Of a stretch of 32,466 bases of DNA, positions 9,501 through 21,075 are shown in pieces. The notes under the pieces were generated by a model, which ran no database searches, had not been told where the DNA came from, and saw only the letters and a program-made list of their open reading frames with translations. The first letter of the stretch is position 1; the number at the start of each line of letters is the position of its first letter. The position numbers and the translations under genes are program-made. The DNA lies in contig QPMI01000570.1 of the NCBI GenBank assembly GCA_004431415.1, positions 1 through 32,466 of the forward strand, written 5' to 3'. Origin of the DNA: Cyanophora paradoxa (lineage: Eukaryota > Glaucocystophyceae > Cyanophorales > Cyanophoraceae).

Positions 9501-9509
9501 ATACGTAGA

Positions 9510-10225
9510 TTACAAGACACAGAGACACTGCTGCAGATGAGGGAGTGCAATGCGAACTAGTTCATGTACAGGTAGTCTAGCATCGAGCCGTACAATCGGA
9601 ATTCGACGCTGGTCTTCCAGCTCATTAAGCCACTCAGCATACAATTTTGACAAGCCTGGAATAGTCCGGATGGTCTCTTGTGAATCTCCCCGACTGCATG
9701 CACGACGCTGACAGAGCTCACTTGACGCATCCAGATATACTATCATAATCGGATCGGGAAACGCAAGACAAGCATACGTTTCTTGAAGCAAGTCGCGCTC
9801 GTGAAGGGTGAGATTGCCACGAGCGTGCCAGTAGGATGAGAAGATAGTATTTGAAGAATAATGACATCGCTCGACCAGGCCGATGATCGGAGGACTGCCA
9901 GTGCTAACGCTAGCGCTGTTGGCAATCGATAATTGGCGAAGGTGATCAGCATGAGACAGTAACGCTCGAAGCTGCATGCCAAGTACAGCGCCTGGTCTAG
10001 GGCCACCAGGCGCAAAAATACCGTCCAACCACGGCTGCCAAATATGCAGAGGCTCCGGGAATACACGAAACTGGGAGTGGCAGTTTGCTTCGACGGCTGC
10101 AGAAACTAGCTCTGCAATGAGCGTGCTTTTACCAGCTCCCGGCGGCGCTTCGAACGATACATATGACGCGCTGTTGCAGGCACCGGTCGGCGTACTGTGA
10201 GCGGGAAATCTACTAACGACTGCAT
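9510..10225 (-). CDS. deoxynucleoside-kinase-like protein
   Basis: This is a homologue of the dCK/dGK/TK2-type deoxynucleoside kinases, which phosphorylate deoxynucleosides to monophosphates in dNTP salvage. A P-loop APPGAGKST (10121-10145) is followed by a PEPLHIWQPW motif. ERCHYSSNTIF corresponds to the family's ER-S substrate-site box. PDPIMIVYLDAS and the arginine-rich lid CQRRACSRGDSQE come next, then LSKLYAEWLNEL. Length, about 235 residues, fits the family. The start is placed at the ATG at 10225. Reading from there into the P-loop frame needs one missing base near 10155, so the N-terminus is uncertain and might extend further upstream. The composition is less GC-rich than the right-hand genes. 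It ends beside a truncated repeat, which hints that this block was inserted or rearranged. I cannot tell which deoxynucleoside it prefers. Confidence 0.78.
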
Positions 10226-10507
10226 GGACTTAGGGTGAGAAGCAGACGAAAAAAGTGAACAGGGGTACAGGCAAAACATGGACACGTGCACATAGAAGAT
10301 AGTCGCAAGCACAGCACTAGTACGCAAGCAGCGAACGCGCGTTGCAGTGCGGAACTGAATCTGAGCAGTACCGAAATAACGTCGCTGGCAAATTTCGCGG
10401 AGTGCAGCCGGTGTCACGCAGCGCACTCTGACAGGTCGGCACGTCCTATGTCTGCCGGTCGCACGCTTAGTCAGTTGCAGGTCATCGACTTCAAAGTCCG
10501 GTACCTG

Positions 10508-10989
10508 AATTCATAAAGGAGCAAGGGGTGCCACCCAACAAACCGGATGTGCGCTTCCCTTACCAGCTACTTCGCGCCACTGCCTCAGCGGTTGGCTGCA
10601 GCTGCTCATTATAACACGATGATTCACGAGGGAACGAGGTCCAGCTGTTCATGACCATGTCGCCAACTACTACGTATTGGGAGCAGCTACTCGGCCTGCA
10701 TGCAAACGGAATCGCGGAGAAATTGCCAGATACGGATACGGCTATAACCACATTCGACGGGAGTGGTGTCGCGACCTCTTTCCAGCAAGATCAGTACCAA
10801 CTGATCACTGCAGCTGTACCAGTCGCAGCACACGAGGACAGTGAGGATGATATGCCAGCACTGGAAATCGGCATGCCACACTTTTACATAGGGATCAACG
10901 CCATTTCCGCCGCGACCGATCCTCCAGCAGTATACTCTCATGAGCATTCGTTGATCTGGCTAGTAGGGGCGGTGCGGCGTGAAGAATAA
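10508..10989 (+). CDS. unrecognised protein, internal start not certain
   Basis: I do not recognise this protein. A frame beginning EFIKEQGVPPNKPDVRFPYQ (from about 10508) runs into a second frame starting near the ATG at 10651 if one base is missing around 10631-10637. The joined protein reads as ordinary, non-repetitive globular sequence, with HYNTMIHEG, TYWEQLLGLHANGIAEKL, an acidic stretch AHEDSEDDMPALE and a hydrophobic end YIGINAISAA...HSLIWLVG. The stop is at 10987-10989. A possible splice acceptor lies just upstream (near 10470-10480), so earlier exons may exist. It is convergent with nothing and head-to-head with the kinase-like gene. Coding is likely from the amino-acid pattern; the function is unknown. 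Confidence 0.5.
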
Positions 10990-11485
10990 AAATTCGATCG
11001 ATTAAATGGACATATCGCTAAACGAGGGCATCATAGTCATATCTATTCTACGGTATCAATGCAGAGTAATGGTGGTTCTGTATAGAAAGTAGAGAACCGT
11101 CGCAGTGAAAGATCCCGTGGTAGAGTAGACACAAGGGACGGTGATAACGGATGAGAGGAGGGACGTGAAAAGTTCCATCAATCCCTGTGTGTATATACGG
11201 GAAACGTCGGGAGGCACTCCTATCTTCAAAAAAAATCATGATAGGTCTACACAAGTAGGCCGAACAGAAGGCGACTTCCAGATTTGTAGCTGCACGGGCG
11301 TTATAATGACATGAGTAGTTTCTGGTTAGTAGGCAGCACACACCGTCTGTACCGGGCTCTCGCATGCGGTTGCAGTATGCGGTAATGATATTCGCACCTT
11401 GATTGAGACCTTGCGCGCCGTTTGGAGCGACTGGGGCGTCGGGAATTGCAGCGGAGTATAATAGGGGTAGAAAGGATGGAGAGGA
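10990..11485. other. intergenic, no confident gene
   Basis: This is the sequence between the orphan gene and the Helitron 3' end. A minus-strand frame at 11048-11365 is open for 105 codons but has no feature I can support. Confidence 0.45.
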
Positions 11486-11508
11486 CTAGTTGACATCATC
11501 AGGTCAAC
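11486..11508 (-). other. Helitron 3' terminus: hairpin plus CTAG
   Basis: On the minus strand GTTGAC, an 8-base loop and GTCAAC form a perfect 6-bp stem (11503-11508 with 11489-11494). CTAG at 11486-11489 ends the element, its G-C end overlapping the stem, and the next base is T. A hairpin just before CTRR is the standard Helitron terminator of strand transfer. Confidence 0.75.
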
Positions 11509-11682
11509 AACACCTGCCCGTAGTGTATCCGCAAAGAAACATTTCTCTGATTTCCGCTGTAAGACAGGAAGGTCCCTTCAGCAGATAACCCGTCGATGAT
11601 GGATAGGAACATGCAGCGCCTGCACCAGAATTGCTGCGAATTTCGACGTATTGGAATGGAGCTCTAGATATAAATGAAAGGT

Positions 11683-14600
11683 CTAGATAATTACTGACCT
11701 GACAGAACAAGGTAAGGGGACACTACGTTTGGAGGCAGCGTCCCTTGCGTTACCATGGCAGATATGCGCTCTGCCATAATATGAACCACAGAAGATTGGA
11801 TATGAGTTGAGGAAGGTGCAGCAGGGACAACAACAGTGTTGTAGAGTGGAAGACAGCATGAACGGGAGGTGCGGACCACTAGAAGCTGCATGTGCAAAAA
11901 CCGAGTCCAGACGGCGAGGAAGGAGATCATGCGACAAGAAGGGGACGGTGCAGGGTGTAGATGGCGAAAGTAATGGACCCAGGGGACGGACAGGGGCACT
12001 AGAGGAAGAAACCGGATGAGAAGTGTGGATAACTGACGTAATCGCAGTTCCAGCTACGTTGGCCCGTTTCGGACAGGATGAGGTGACCGAATCGTTTAAT
12101 TTGCGTTTCGGTGTCACAGGGGTTGGTTGTGAACTTGAAGCAGGGGCGTTTGTAGAACCCTGTTTCTTCGGGTACCAACTTGTTTTGATGATCCGGAATT
12201 TGCAGCTTTGAGGCGATAGTATTCCATGACTGACGGCGGCTTGGCAACTGGCATAATTGAAGTTCCCCACAATGCGCGGCGATCTGACGTTGGTAGGCCG
12301 ATTGAAGACGACAGAGTCCGAAGGCGTTCCTGTTCCCGAATATCGCAAGGGTTCGGAGCAAAGTAAAGCCATCGATCGCAAGTTGTGTTCGAATCTATGA
12401 TGGCATCGACATCCGATACATCAGACTCGCCGCTGCTCGAACATATGGTCGCCAATGGTACAGGTACCGCTTGGATTGGCGTCCAGGTTTCGTGACTTGG
12501 GGTCGCGTAGGACATGGGTGAATATGATATCCGCTGAAGATCGAACGCGACTACAGGCTACATACGCCATGTTATACGAGAATGCACGTGCAAGGTCAAC
12601 CACGATCTTGGGCAAGGTCAGGCCTTGGCATTTATGGATAGTAACAGCCCATGCTAGTCGAAATGGGAACTGTGTACGCGATGGCGTAGGGCTTGTGGTC
12701 TTGGCCTCACTCGTCAGGGCGGGCTGGTTTCATGTTCCGGCTGGTCTGAATTTGGCGTTTCCTTTGCATGTACAACAGGCTCATTCGAAAGATCGCGTTC
12801 GGAAGGCTCGATTCGTACAGCCTGGTAGTCGACACCTGCAAGCGAAACTTGGACGCGTCCTCGTTTGCGACCGACCTTGTCATCGTCGAATGCGATGTAC
12901 AGTGCGACGGGTGCATTCTTGTCCAAGATTCGGACCGTTGAGGACGACAGTGGAACTGGACCATCGAACTCCCAACCAACCAAGGTTCCGAGGGCTCCAT
13001 TAACCAGCCGTCGTGTGTATCTTCATTGATGATCATCATTACACGTGAGCCGAGACAAAAAGTGAACTTGGCTGCCAACAGATCACTCTGTTTATTCTGC
13101 AAACTCCAGACTGAGACAAGAAAAAAGATATATAGATCGAACATGGAACAAGCCACGCACGTCAACAGGATCAGCTGGCTTACATGTTTTCGCTTCTTGT
13201 CGTATTCACCCTCATCGAAAGCCTCCAACGTGATGATCGGTGCTAGGTACGATGTGATGTTGCGAACAGGCGAGTCTGATTGTAGGAAGCAACTTCCCTG
13301 TTACAAGGGAACACACGCAATGCATTCTGCCAAGCAGGAGAAGACAGCTCAAGCTCCAACTGCGCATACCCTCGGCGATTTTCCTGAGGGTCAACGGACC
13401 TAAAGGCCCACGGTATTTCAGCACGCTTCAAACTCCTACTTGAATGACGCAGACAATATGTAGTCACACCTGGACAGCACGAGACGTTTATCATTATCGT
13501 GGAATTCACCGACACGCAGTCGCAGACAGGTGTCACGCCACATCGTATCACCAGCTTGCCGGACCACTTCGTCGAGAAAAATGGGATGAAATAATGAAAG
13601 CCATAGATGGATATCGTCGATACGGTCGGCATCTTGCTTGAACGTACGCCACATAAGAGGCGACAAAGGACTGTAAATCCGCTTCTCCCGGACAGGAGGT
13701 AGCTGAAAGAAATCCCCGAAACAGATTACGGATTTTCCAGCAAAGGAGCATCGATCTGAAAGATCTCCTGCAGACGCTGATTGACACGCGGGAAATTCTT
13801 GCCACCTATGAAGCTGATCTCGTCGATGATGATAAGTTCGACGTCCCGGAACTTTGCATTCAATTGGCAGGCTCGTTGTCCAGACAGAGGGTAAAACGTG
13901 TCCTTTGCGCCGTCTTTAGGAGGGCACCGAATGCCAGAAGAGTAGAGACGGTGCTACCTCCAATGTTAAACGATGCAACACCAGTCCAGGACATGAGCAG
14001 AACCCCTCCGTTGCCACACGGTTGGGCCATGTTGGCATGATCCCGGCTCCATTGCATCATATATTTTACAATCGTCTTGATTAGGAAAGACTTCCTGTAC
14101 CGCCTGGTCCGACACACGCCACATGTAAGGTAGTTTGGGAGAGATGGCAGGGAGTTCCACTTGTCGGCAAGCTGGCATCCCGGCATTCGCAGCTAGCTTT
14201 GCATTGTAACTATGCAACCGGAACCAATCAGGTCATTATAATAAAAATAACGAAAGCCAGCACACTCGGATTGAGAGGTGTAGTGTTTTCGAGCCGACTA
14301 GTCATTTGACGGACGGCAACCATCAGCTCCCGTTGTCGGGGCTTCAATTTCGTTTCCATGTCTGGCAGGCTCATTGAATCAAGATCATGCAAATCGACAC
14401 TTGAATTCGACGTAGCCGGGACGGGTGGCTGAATCGAACTAGGTGGCTCAGAGTTGGCCGCCTCTGGTTCCGAAGGGATAGCAGCCGGTGCAATGTTTGG
14501 TCCACCACCTTGCGCTCCCGCAGGAGGAACGGAGTCATGAGGGAGCATTTCGGCATCGACCCCCTGGACTCCTTCGGGTGCACGGGGTCGCACATGGGAC

Positions 14601-17600
14601 GTGGATGATGCTGTGCCAGTGGTCGAGCGATTATCATGGTGCAAATCTCTCCCAGCAGCCAATCGCGCATCCCTGTCGAATTTTTGGAGAGATCGTTCGA
14701 GACGTGCAGCCATATGACAGTGAGTAAACTGTATGTTGTACTCTATAGTTGCACGGTGACGGATGACGGCGGCGGATATAACTTCTGGAGTAACGTCATC
14801 CTCAGACTCGACCCCCAGCAGATCGCGCAGTTCGTTCCGGAAAGGACATGCATAAAAAGAAGACTGTACAAGCTGTCCGGATCGCCATCCTTCGGAACCC
14901 GAACCCGAATTGCGCGCGGTCGACGACGCTGTTGCAGCACGTGCCGATGGAAAGGTTTGCCCATCGAGGTCCGTGGACACACGCTGGTAACGGAAATTTA
15001 TGATTACCAGTTGTGTGAAATGCAAGGATCCGATTAAAAACAAATATACCCGGAGGCAGCAATTTTGGGTCGAAGTGGTGCTGTTGTCTGCGGATGTTGT
15101 TTCCGGATAGCCTCATTCGACCATGCCGGATTCGGCTCCCAATCATTCAAATTAGTGCCATTGTCCATTCCATCGCAATCCACATCCTCGCTTGTGAGAT
15201 TCGAATCAGGGCCGGCGCCCTTTGGGGCATCACCAAGGAAATGTATGTTGAACCAATTCATGTACTGCATGAATGTCAACGATTCGAATATAGGTGGCGC
15301 ATCTAATACATCCATCAGTTCGAACGGTCGTAAAAAAACCACCCGAAGCATGCACGTACCAGCAGGGTCTTTGGTGCGAGCCATATAATAATCGATCTGA
15401 TCGTCGGCCCATGCATCTTGATCTTCAGGATTCTTCTGCATCCTGAATTCAAGATCTTTTTTACGACGCAGATGTTTGGTGCGCTTCGACGGAAGATAAG
15501 CCCCACTGAGCATGATGTCCTTGATGAATAAAATAAAGGGAGACCTGCCAACAGAAAATGCATATTCAGGTAAATCAAAGTGGAATGATACAATTCAATT
15601 AATTCGAAGCCAAGGAAGTATAGGGTACAGACCCAGGCAATATAATCCTGCTTCCTGTTTCGACATTGTCCGACACCCGAGCATAGCATTACGCATCTAT
15701 ATGAGGGGTCCCGACAGTCAGCGTCATGTGTAGCAAGGAATCCAGGCACGCGATGCAGCATGCCTTCAGAAGGATCTGATTAGTCGACGCCTCATCCGGC
15801 AAGTCGCTCAATACGGCCTCCACAGCTTTCATCTCCTCCGTCTCATCCTTAGTCATATAGCCGAGAATATACGCGGCTATCTTGTAAGGGTTCGTCACTA
15901 CTTGAATATCCATATTGGCCTGCCAGAGCTGGATGATGACGTCGTGAAAGTTATTCGTGTAACGATCGTCCTGCGTTGTTCGCCGGAAGATCACCTCCTT
16001 GTCACCACGGCACATAAATCGCTCTTCATGCGAACTCCGCAGATGAGTCTTAGAAGCAAACACCTGGGGAAATCCGAAGCGACATTTACAGCGCTCCTTG
16101 TATTCCGCCATGAACTTCGCAATGCGGGCAGAACGGGCGACGTGCTCAGAAGGTGCTGCTTTTTCCATAGCGGCCAACTGGTCGTCGAGGACGCTATTGC
16201 GGGCCGAATCCGGAAGGGGTCATGTAGTTCCGCACTGTCATCTACCGTAGGCAATTTCCGATGACGTCGAAACTTAAAGGAAGCAGCAGGATCGATCCTG
16301 CAAGTATGAGAGTGTTTATGTCGATTGAAACGGGCAACGTAATTCTGTAAACGAGGTGTTGCCCATGGTTGAGCGAAAGGCCCTTCCGTTCGAGGTTGCT
16401 GAAGTTGAATCGTCGGTTCGCGTACACATGAACGGGGCAGAGTAAAAAATGAGGAAATCGAATGACTCACCTCGGTTTTGACGACTGTATCAAGCCACTC
16501 ACAAACTTGCTCGGCATTGAACGTGGGATCCGAAGGGTCCAAGTTCGGTGGCGGTGTTGTCACACCATCTCGGATGCGCTCACCCAACCAGATTACCAAA
16601 TGAGCATGCAGCGATCCACGACTCTGTACCTCATACCTTCGATTACATTATTGGCGAGAATTAAGTACGGTATGAACCTAACCGCGAACCGGACAAAGAA
16701 ATCAACCACCGGCCAACCAAATAAGACCTCCCCGCCTCCGATTGGAAGAGATCAAGCATGGCACGGACACGCTCGTCGAAATGTTCAGCCACGATTCCAG
16801 GGTTATCGTTCAGCAATTTAACAACCTCGTCACGATTCGCAGTGAACGCCGTTACATCTGCACTGGACCGGAAACGAATAGGATCGATTGCACGCAATAA
16901 GTCCGGCCAATGAAGGTCGTCGCTGGAGAGAGTCATGTAGATATGAGGAAATCCAATCGTAGTGAACATGCTGTGTAATTTATTTCTCGCGTTGATCCAA
17001 TACGCGGCTGTACCGCGCACCTAATTGAACACCACTTTGGTCAGCACAGCAGAGGCAGTAATATATACAAGGGCAAAGACGTGAACGTGCGTTACGTGTC
17101 ATTGTACGGTAGCACCGCGTACGAATGGCCAAAGCGTCGAGGGAATGGTCTTCCACAGTACTGTTTATTAAATTTAATGCGTCGGCAACAGTCAAGGGGG
17201 CATTGGAAGCGACATTGTGGGTGTCACGATTATCGGTTGACATAGCATTGACTATATGATCCCGCACAAAATTGAATCCACGCCATGCATCATCATCCAA
17301 TATAATTGACACGGAATTCAGAAGAGCAGCAGGATCTCGCTGGAAGGGAGCAGATGATGCTGCAAGGCATCGGTGTGAAAAAAATTCACGGGCCGTGAGT
17401 TCGATTGGCCTGGCGGATCATGCAGGCCGTGCGTGCCTGAAGTAACTAACTTAATCTCGGGCGGCACGGTTTCAAATAGCAAATAGCTTACCTGTAGGAT
17501 AAACTGACAAGAAGGAGCAGACGTCTGTTTCGGGCGCATGCGCACGGATAATACGGCCGGCGTTTACAGGGAGAGTGCTAAGCGAAGTTCCTTTCAGATT

Positions 17601-19285
17601 CACGGCGACAGAAGGGCAGATCGGACGGTTCAGAGGCGAGGAGTCAGAGACTCCGTCATCCGAATCATCACTATCCGAATCATCGGCCTCGCGTGGGTTA
17701 ACGACATTGTCAGTAGTTCCAGCATTCCATTTCTCAATTTCGGCCAGTAGCTCGGGATCGGTTGGATCACGCAATAGAATATTCTGATAATACAGGTGCT
17801 TGGTGGTATTCCGCAGGCATTCGAGAACTTCGAAGCAGCGATCCAGCCTAACGCGGTTGTACCAAGTCTCTCCACCTTTCGGCTTTCGTTGATTCACCAA
17901 GCAAACCTTCCCTCTTGGTGGAAGTGGGAAAATTGCTTTGATATTGTTGATGGGGTTGCAGGTACAAAAATCACTCGTCCTTGAGAACCTAGTTGCCCTC
18001 CACCCATCCTGCGACCATTCTGCCCTTTTGGTCCTCGAACATGAATTAACTGAGATAGCATACGAAATTACATGACGGTAAATGAGAGTGACAAATAGAT
18101 ATCACCTGATAGTTATTAACCCGCTGACACATCAGCAATTCCGGGTACGTTAAATCAGACAAAAGACGTCGCGTACTTTCATCGACCTCCACACAGTGCA
18201 GACGATTCTGGACAAAATCTGCTTTAGCCGGGTGTGTCGATAAGTATCCAATAACACATACCAAGCGCGAGAAGGGGCAGAAAGGTCGTTCCGGAGTGCA
18301 TTGAAAAGCATGGCACCGGGTACAAAATTCGACACTTGCCTGATCAACGGGTATTCCATGCAGACGCAATACTGAACACGGTTGACAGCACACATCTGTA
18401 AGTACACACTGACAACTCGATTCATGATGTCGTAGCGGTGAAGCATTCCCAGAAGACACACATTGGCAGCGAATGACATGCAATTTATCTGACCGCCTTG
18501 ACTCTGTGCAGCAGCTACACAGTCGCCGGATGCAGTATAGCTTGAGAAAAAATAACCTGGCAGCATCCTTTAATGCTTGGTTTGAAATCTCGTTCCAGAA
18601 CTGAATCGGTTCATAGCTGATGCAAGCATATGCATGAGAAGTAGACGTGCGTACACGGAAACGCAAACTTACTCGGACAATAAGGTGGCGAAATCCGTGT
18701 GAAGTTCCAAGAGACGTTCAGTCTTGTTGCGCCTGCTACGACTTGCACTCTTCGCGTGTTCCGAGGGTCTGAGAGGATTCGACGCATGGCGAGCTGCAGG
18801 AAAAATAAAACAGAGATAAACGGACATGAAAAGAAAATTCAAATGTCACCCCGCACGTACCCGAATCATAATCACGCAAGAATTGCCTGTCAGAGTCAGG
18901 GAGCGCATTTCTCAGGCGACCACGGTACGAATTCTCTGAAAAAGCGCCCGTCATGCCAGTTCACTAAGGGTTGCAAGTTCTAATAAACACTCACTTGTTT
19001 GTCTGCTAGGCTGGGTCGATCGGTGAGCTATAGACCGATGGGCCTCCCAACAAGGACGATCAGCGAGTACGGTGCCACACAGACCACATGGAAATTTGTC
19101 GTCCAGTGTAATATCGTGGGCACCAGCCAAGTGGTATCGCCATTCATTCTCGGTCCGAAATGCAGCCCTGCATGAGGCGGCACCGACACAACGGTACGCA
19201 AACTATAAAAAAGATGCACGCAAATTAGCGAGAGGCAAACGGTCCGAAACAAAAATACCACTTGCATGTTGAGCTGGGGTTGCAT
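11683..19285 (-). CDS. Helitron Rep/helicase, multi-exon
   Basis: This is the transposase of the Helitron. It starts at ATG 19285 in a 27-bp exon. Introns are supported at 19258-19203, 18860-18794 and 18672-18617, and more are likely. Two C2H2 fingers come first: one from CVGAASCRAAF, and CGLCGTVLADRPC...H4H, which fits CX2CX12HX4H. A middle region has LVNQRKPKGGETWYNRVRLD (about 17.9 kb) and a Cys-rich stretch. The Rep domain follows: FTTIGFPHIYMTLSSDDLHW (about 16.95 kb), the HUH motif LHAHLVIW (16600-16608 codes HAH) and the two-tyrosine motif YILGYMTK (15857-15871). The PIF1-type helicase shows GGTGKS (near 14090-14110, one base missing), IIIDEISFIGG (about 13.82 kb), GDFFQLPPV (about 13.7 kb) and VTIHKCQGLTLPK (about 12.63 kb). 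The C-terminal tail is Ser/Pro-rich with PKRKLN. A second missing base lies near 13000. The C-terminus and its stop are uncertain. Confidence 0.85.
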
Positions 19286-19345
19286 GCACGAATCGATGGA
19301 GAAGAGGCGGAGTTGATAAAGAAGACTGCGACAGATGGCACGGTC

Positions 19346-19376
19346 TAGGTGCAATTTTAGGAAAACGTTGCACCTA
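19346..19376. repeat. 9-bp inverted repeat upstream of the Helitron Rep start
   Basis: TAGGTGCAA (19346-19354) and TTGCACCTA (19368-19376) are exact reverse complements separated by 13 bases. They lie 60-90 bp upstream of the Rep ATG. They could be a subterminal Rep-binding site, part of the unresolved 5' end or a regulatory hairpin in the 5' leader. Nothing in the sequence decides between these. Confidence 0.6.
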
Positions 19377-19976
19377 ACATGGCAGCGACGTTACACCGGA
19401 ATATAATACCCATATTATTCAGCACGCACAATTTCGAGAAAACGTGAGGGCGTGAATGATGAAGAACCCGGTAGAGGGTTATAGGCAAATTGCACATCGG
19501 GCGGTGCAGCCCCGCCATGAATATATTGACTCGTTCAACCTGCGTCGACAAATGTAAGAACATTCCACGTCTCCACGCAACAGCACATATTCGGCAGCAG
19601 CGCGCAGAGGGCCTCCGAGATCTTGACACGATACGCACGGGCCAAATTCGAGGACGCGCCCCCGGCGCGAGAAGCCCTTGCGTCTAAAGCCTGCAACGCG
19701 TACGCTCTCGGCGCCCTGCCTCGGCAGGAAGGGACGTACAGCGGCGCACGCGACGGGAGCACCAGGGCGACGTGCGGCCGTCAAGGACACACCGCCGGCC
19801 GAAAGTCCACGATGGTCCACGTGTACCAGGGTAGCTGAGCACGCTAGACGCCAACTGGGGATGCAGTTCCTAAAGAAGATGCTAGGCGGCAAGACTAACC
19901 GTACTAATTCAACGACCACCCACAGGGGTATCGCATAAAAAACACAGTAGTTGGAAGCAGCACCAGCTATATTAAG
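19377..19976. other. intergenic, no confident gene
   Basis: This is the sequence between the Rep leader and the plus-strand orphan. Open frames of about 65-190 codons occur on both strands but are GC-skew products without domains. A TATATTAAG word lies immediately before the orphan's ATG. Confidence 0.45.
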
Positions 19977-20560
19977 ATGTCTAGCGGGAAGACGATCGCC
20001 ATATCCAAGGACCTTGTCGCAAACGCGACGCAATACGCACAGAGAGCACACGATAGCGTATTACGGGATGTTAGACAGGATGCCGTTGCCAATCTCGGAG
20101 ACTTCCCCTCGGAATGCAGGGCCGACCTCGTAGAGCTGGAATACACAGCATTGCAGTTAACCGGCAAGCGGCTGATCACGAATCGACAGTTCAATCGACT
20201 CGTATGGGCGGCGGAGGTGTACGCGCAGTTCGCCGAAGTTGACCGGTGTCTGCAAGCAGAAGCTATGGAGATTAAGCGTGACAACGAGCCTAGTCAGTTC
20301 TGCGGCGTATTAAGCGTCTCCCCTTTTCAGCCGGGACACGATGGCGAGTGCTAGCTTTGAAACGGAAGTGGAATTGGAAACTGAAGGCGACTGACGAGAA
20401 ACACGTGGAAGCAGCGGCAGCTCAAGATCGGGACATCGAAGATCTGGAAATATACGCAACAGTATCAGAGGCAATCGCTGCAGTGGAGACTAGGATCGCA
20501 GATATTGAACGCGGAGGGCAACGAGCAGCGGGGACTGTAATAAGGCTGGTGGGTTGGTAA
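19977..20560 (+). CDS. unrecognised, largely helical protein
   Basis: I do not recognise this. From ATG 19977 the first 125 codons read as ordinary, mostly alpha-helical sequence (DLVANATQYAQRAHDSVLRD, LVWAAEVYAQFAEVDRCLQA). A stop follows at 20352-20354. A second open stretch (20348-20560) overlaps it in another frame and contains EKHVEAAAAQDRDIEDLEIY and AIAAVETRIADIERGG, which looks like a coiled coil continuing the same protein. One missing base near 20340-20350 would join them. Otherwise the gene ends at 20354 and the rest is a remnant. It is the only plus-strand coding signal between the Helitron and the F-box gene. It could be flanking host sequence or cargo of a larger insertion. Confidence 0.5.
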
Positions 20561-21075
20561 GCATGAATTATCTGTACATGAACACAATAACGTATGCGTG
20601 GATTTGAACTGAAACATGCAATCGGATGCAGTGAGGAGTGTTTGGAGGTCCGGAGAAAGAAGAAGAGCGCGTGGGGAAAATGCAGCAAGCATGCAATTAC
20701 ACGGGACCAAACCTCCAAGATTGACAGTACAAATTGTAGGCAGTAACTACCAGTTGTTCAGCAGGAATTAATATACATCATTCTAAGATGATATCCAACT
20801 CTAACTGGTGAACTTGCAAGGCAGATTCCAGAGCCTGGCAGATGCAAGGCAGTGGCATGGCAGCAGACGAACATGAGAGATGCCACAGTGCAGGTTCCGC
20901 AAGCCAGAAGCAGGTATATATACGGAAGGAACGAAGGGCGGGGGCCAACTGGATGCATATGCGGGTTGGATAGAGGCAGGGAGAATTAGGGAAGCTGAAG
21001 GAAAATGCGATGTAAGATGTAAGAAACGCGTGTGTAAGAAACACTCATCGACAAAATTGGGCGAACCTGGAGCGA
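20561..21075. other. intergenic, no gene seen
   Basis: This stretch lies downstream of both the plus-strand orphan and the minus-strand F-box gene, so it holds their convergent 3' ends. A GGTATATATACGG word at about 20911 is not tied to any gene. Confidence 0.45.

Larger units (their letters stand above)
11486..19376 (-). mobile_element. Helitron (rolling-circle DNA transposon), 3' end resolved, 5' end not
   Basis: Helitrons move by a rolling-circle mechanism with a Rep/helicase protein, insert between A and T and lack target duplications. Here the minus strand carries the full Rep-helicase gene. The element's 3' end is marked by a hairpin followed by CTAG and then T (11485-11508), which fits the CTRR-T rule. 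The 5' TC end should lie to the right of the Rep start at 19285. I could not fix it, so the end given (a conspicuous inverted repeat at 19346-19376) is only a lower limit. The kinase-like gene and the orphan at 10.5 kb lie outside the 3' end. Confidence 0.8.

Noticed and set aside
9510-19376. The kinase as captured cargo of the Helitron
   Set aside because: The Helitron 3' end reads cleanly at 11486, leaving the kinase outside. Cargo status would need a different terminus.
20585-20615. A possible tRNA T-arm near GGATTTGAACTG
   Set aside because: A B-box-like word alone; no cloverleaf can be built from the flanking bases.
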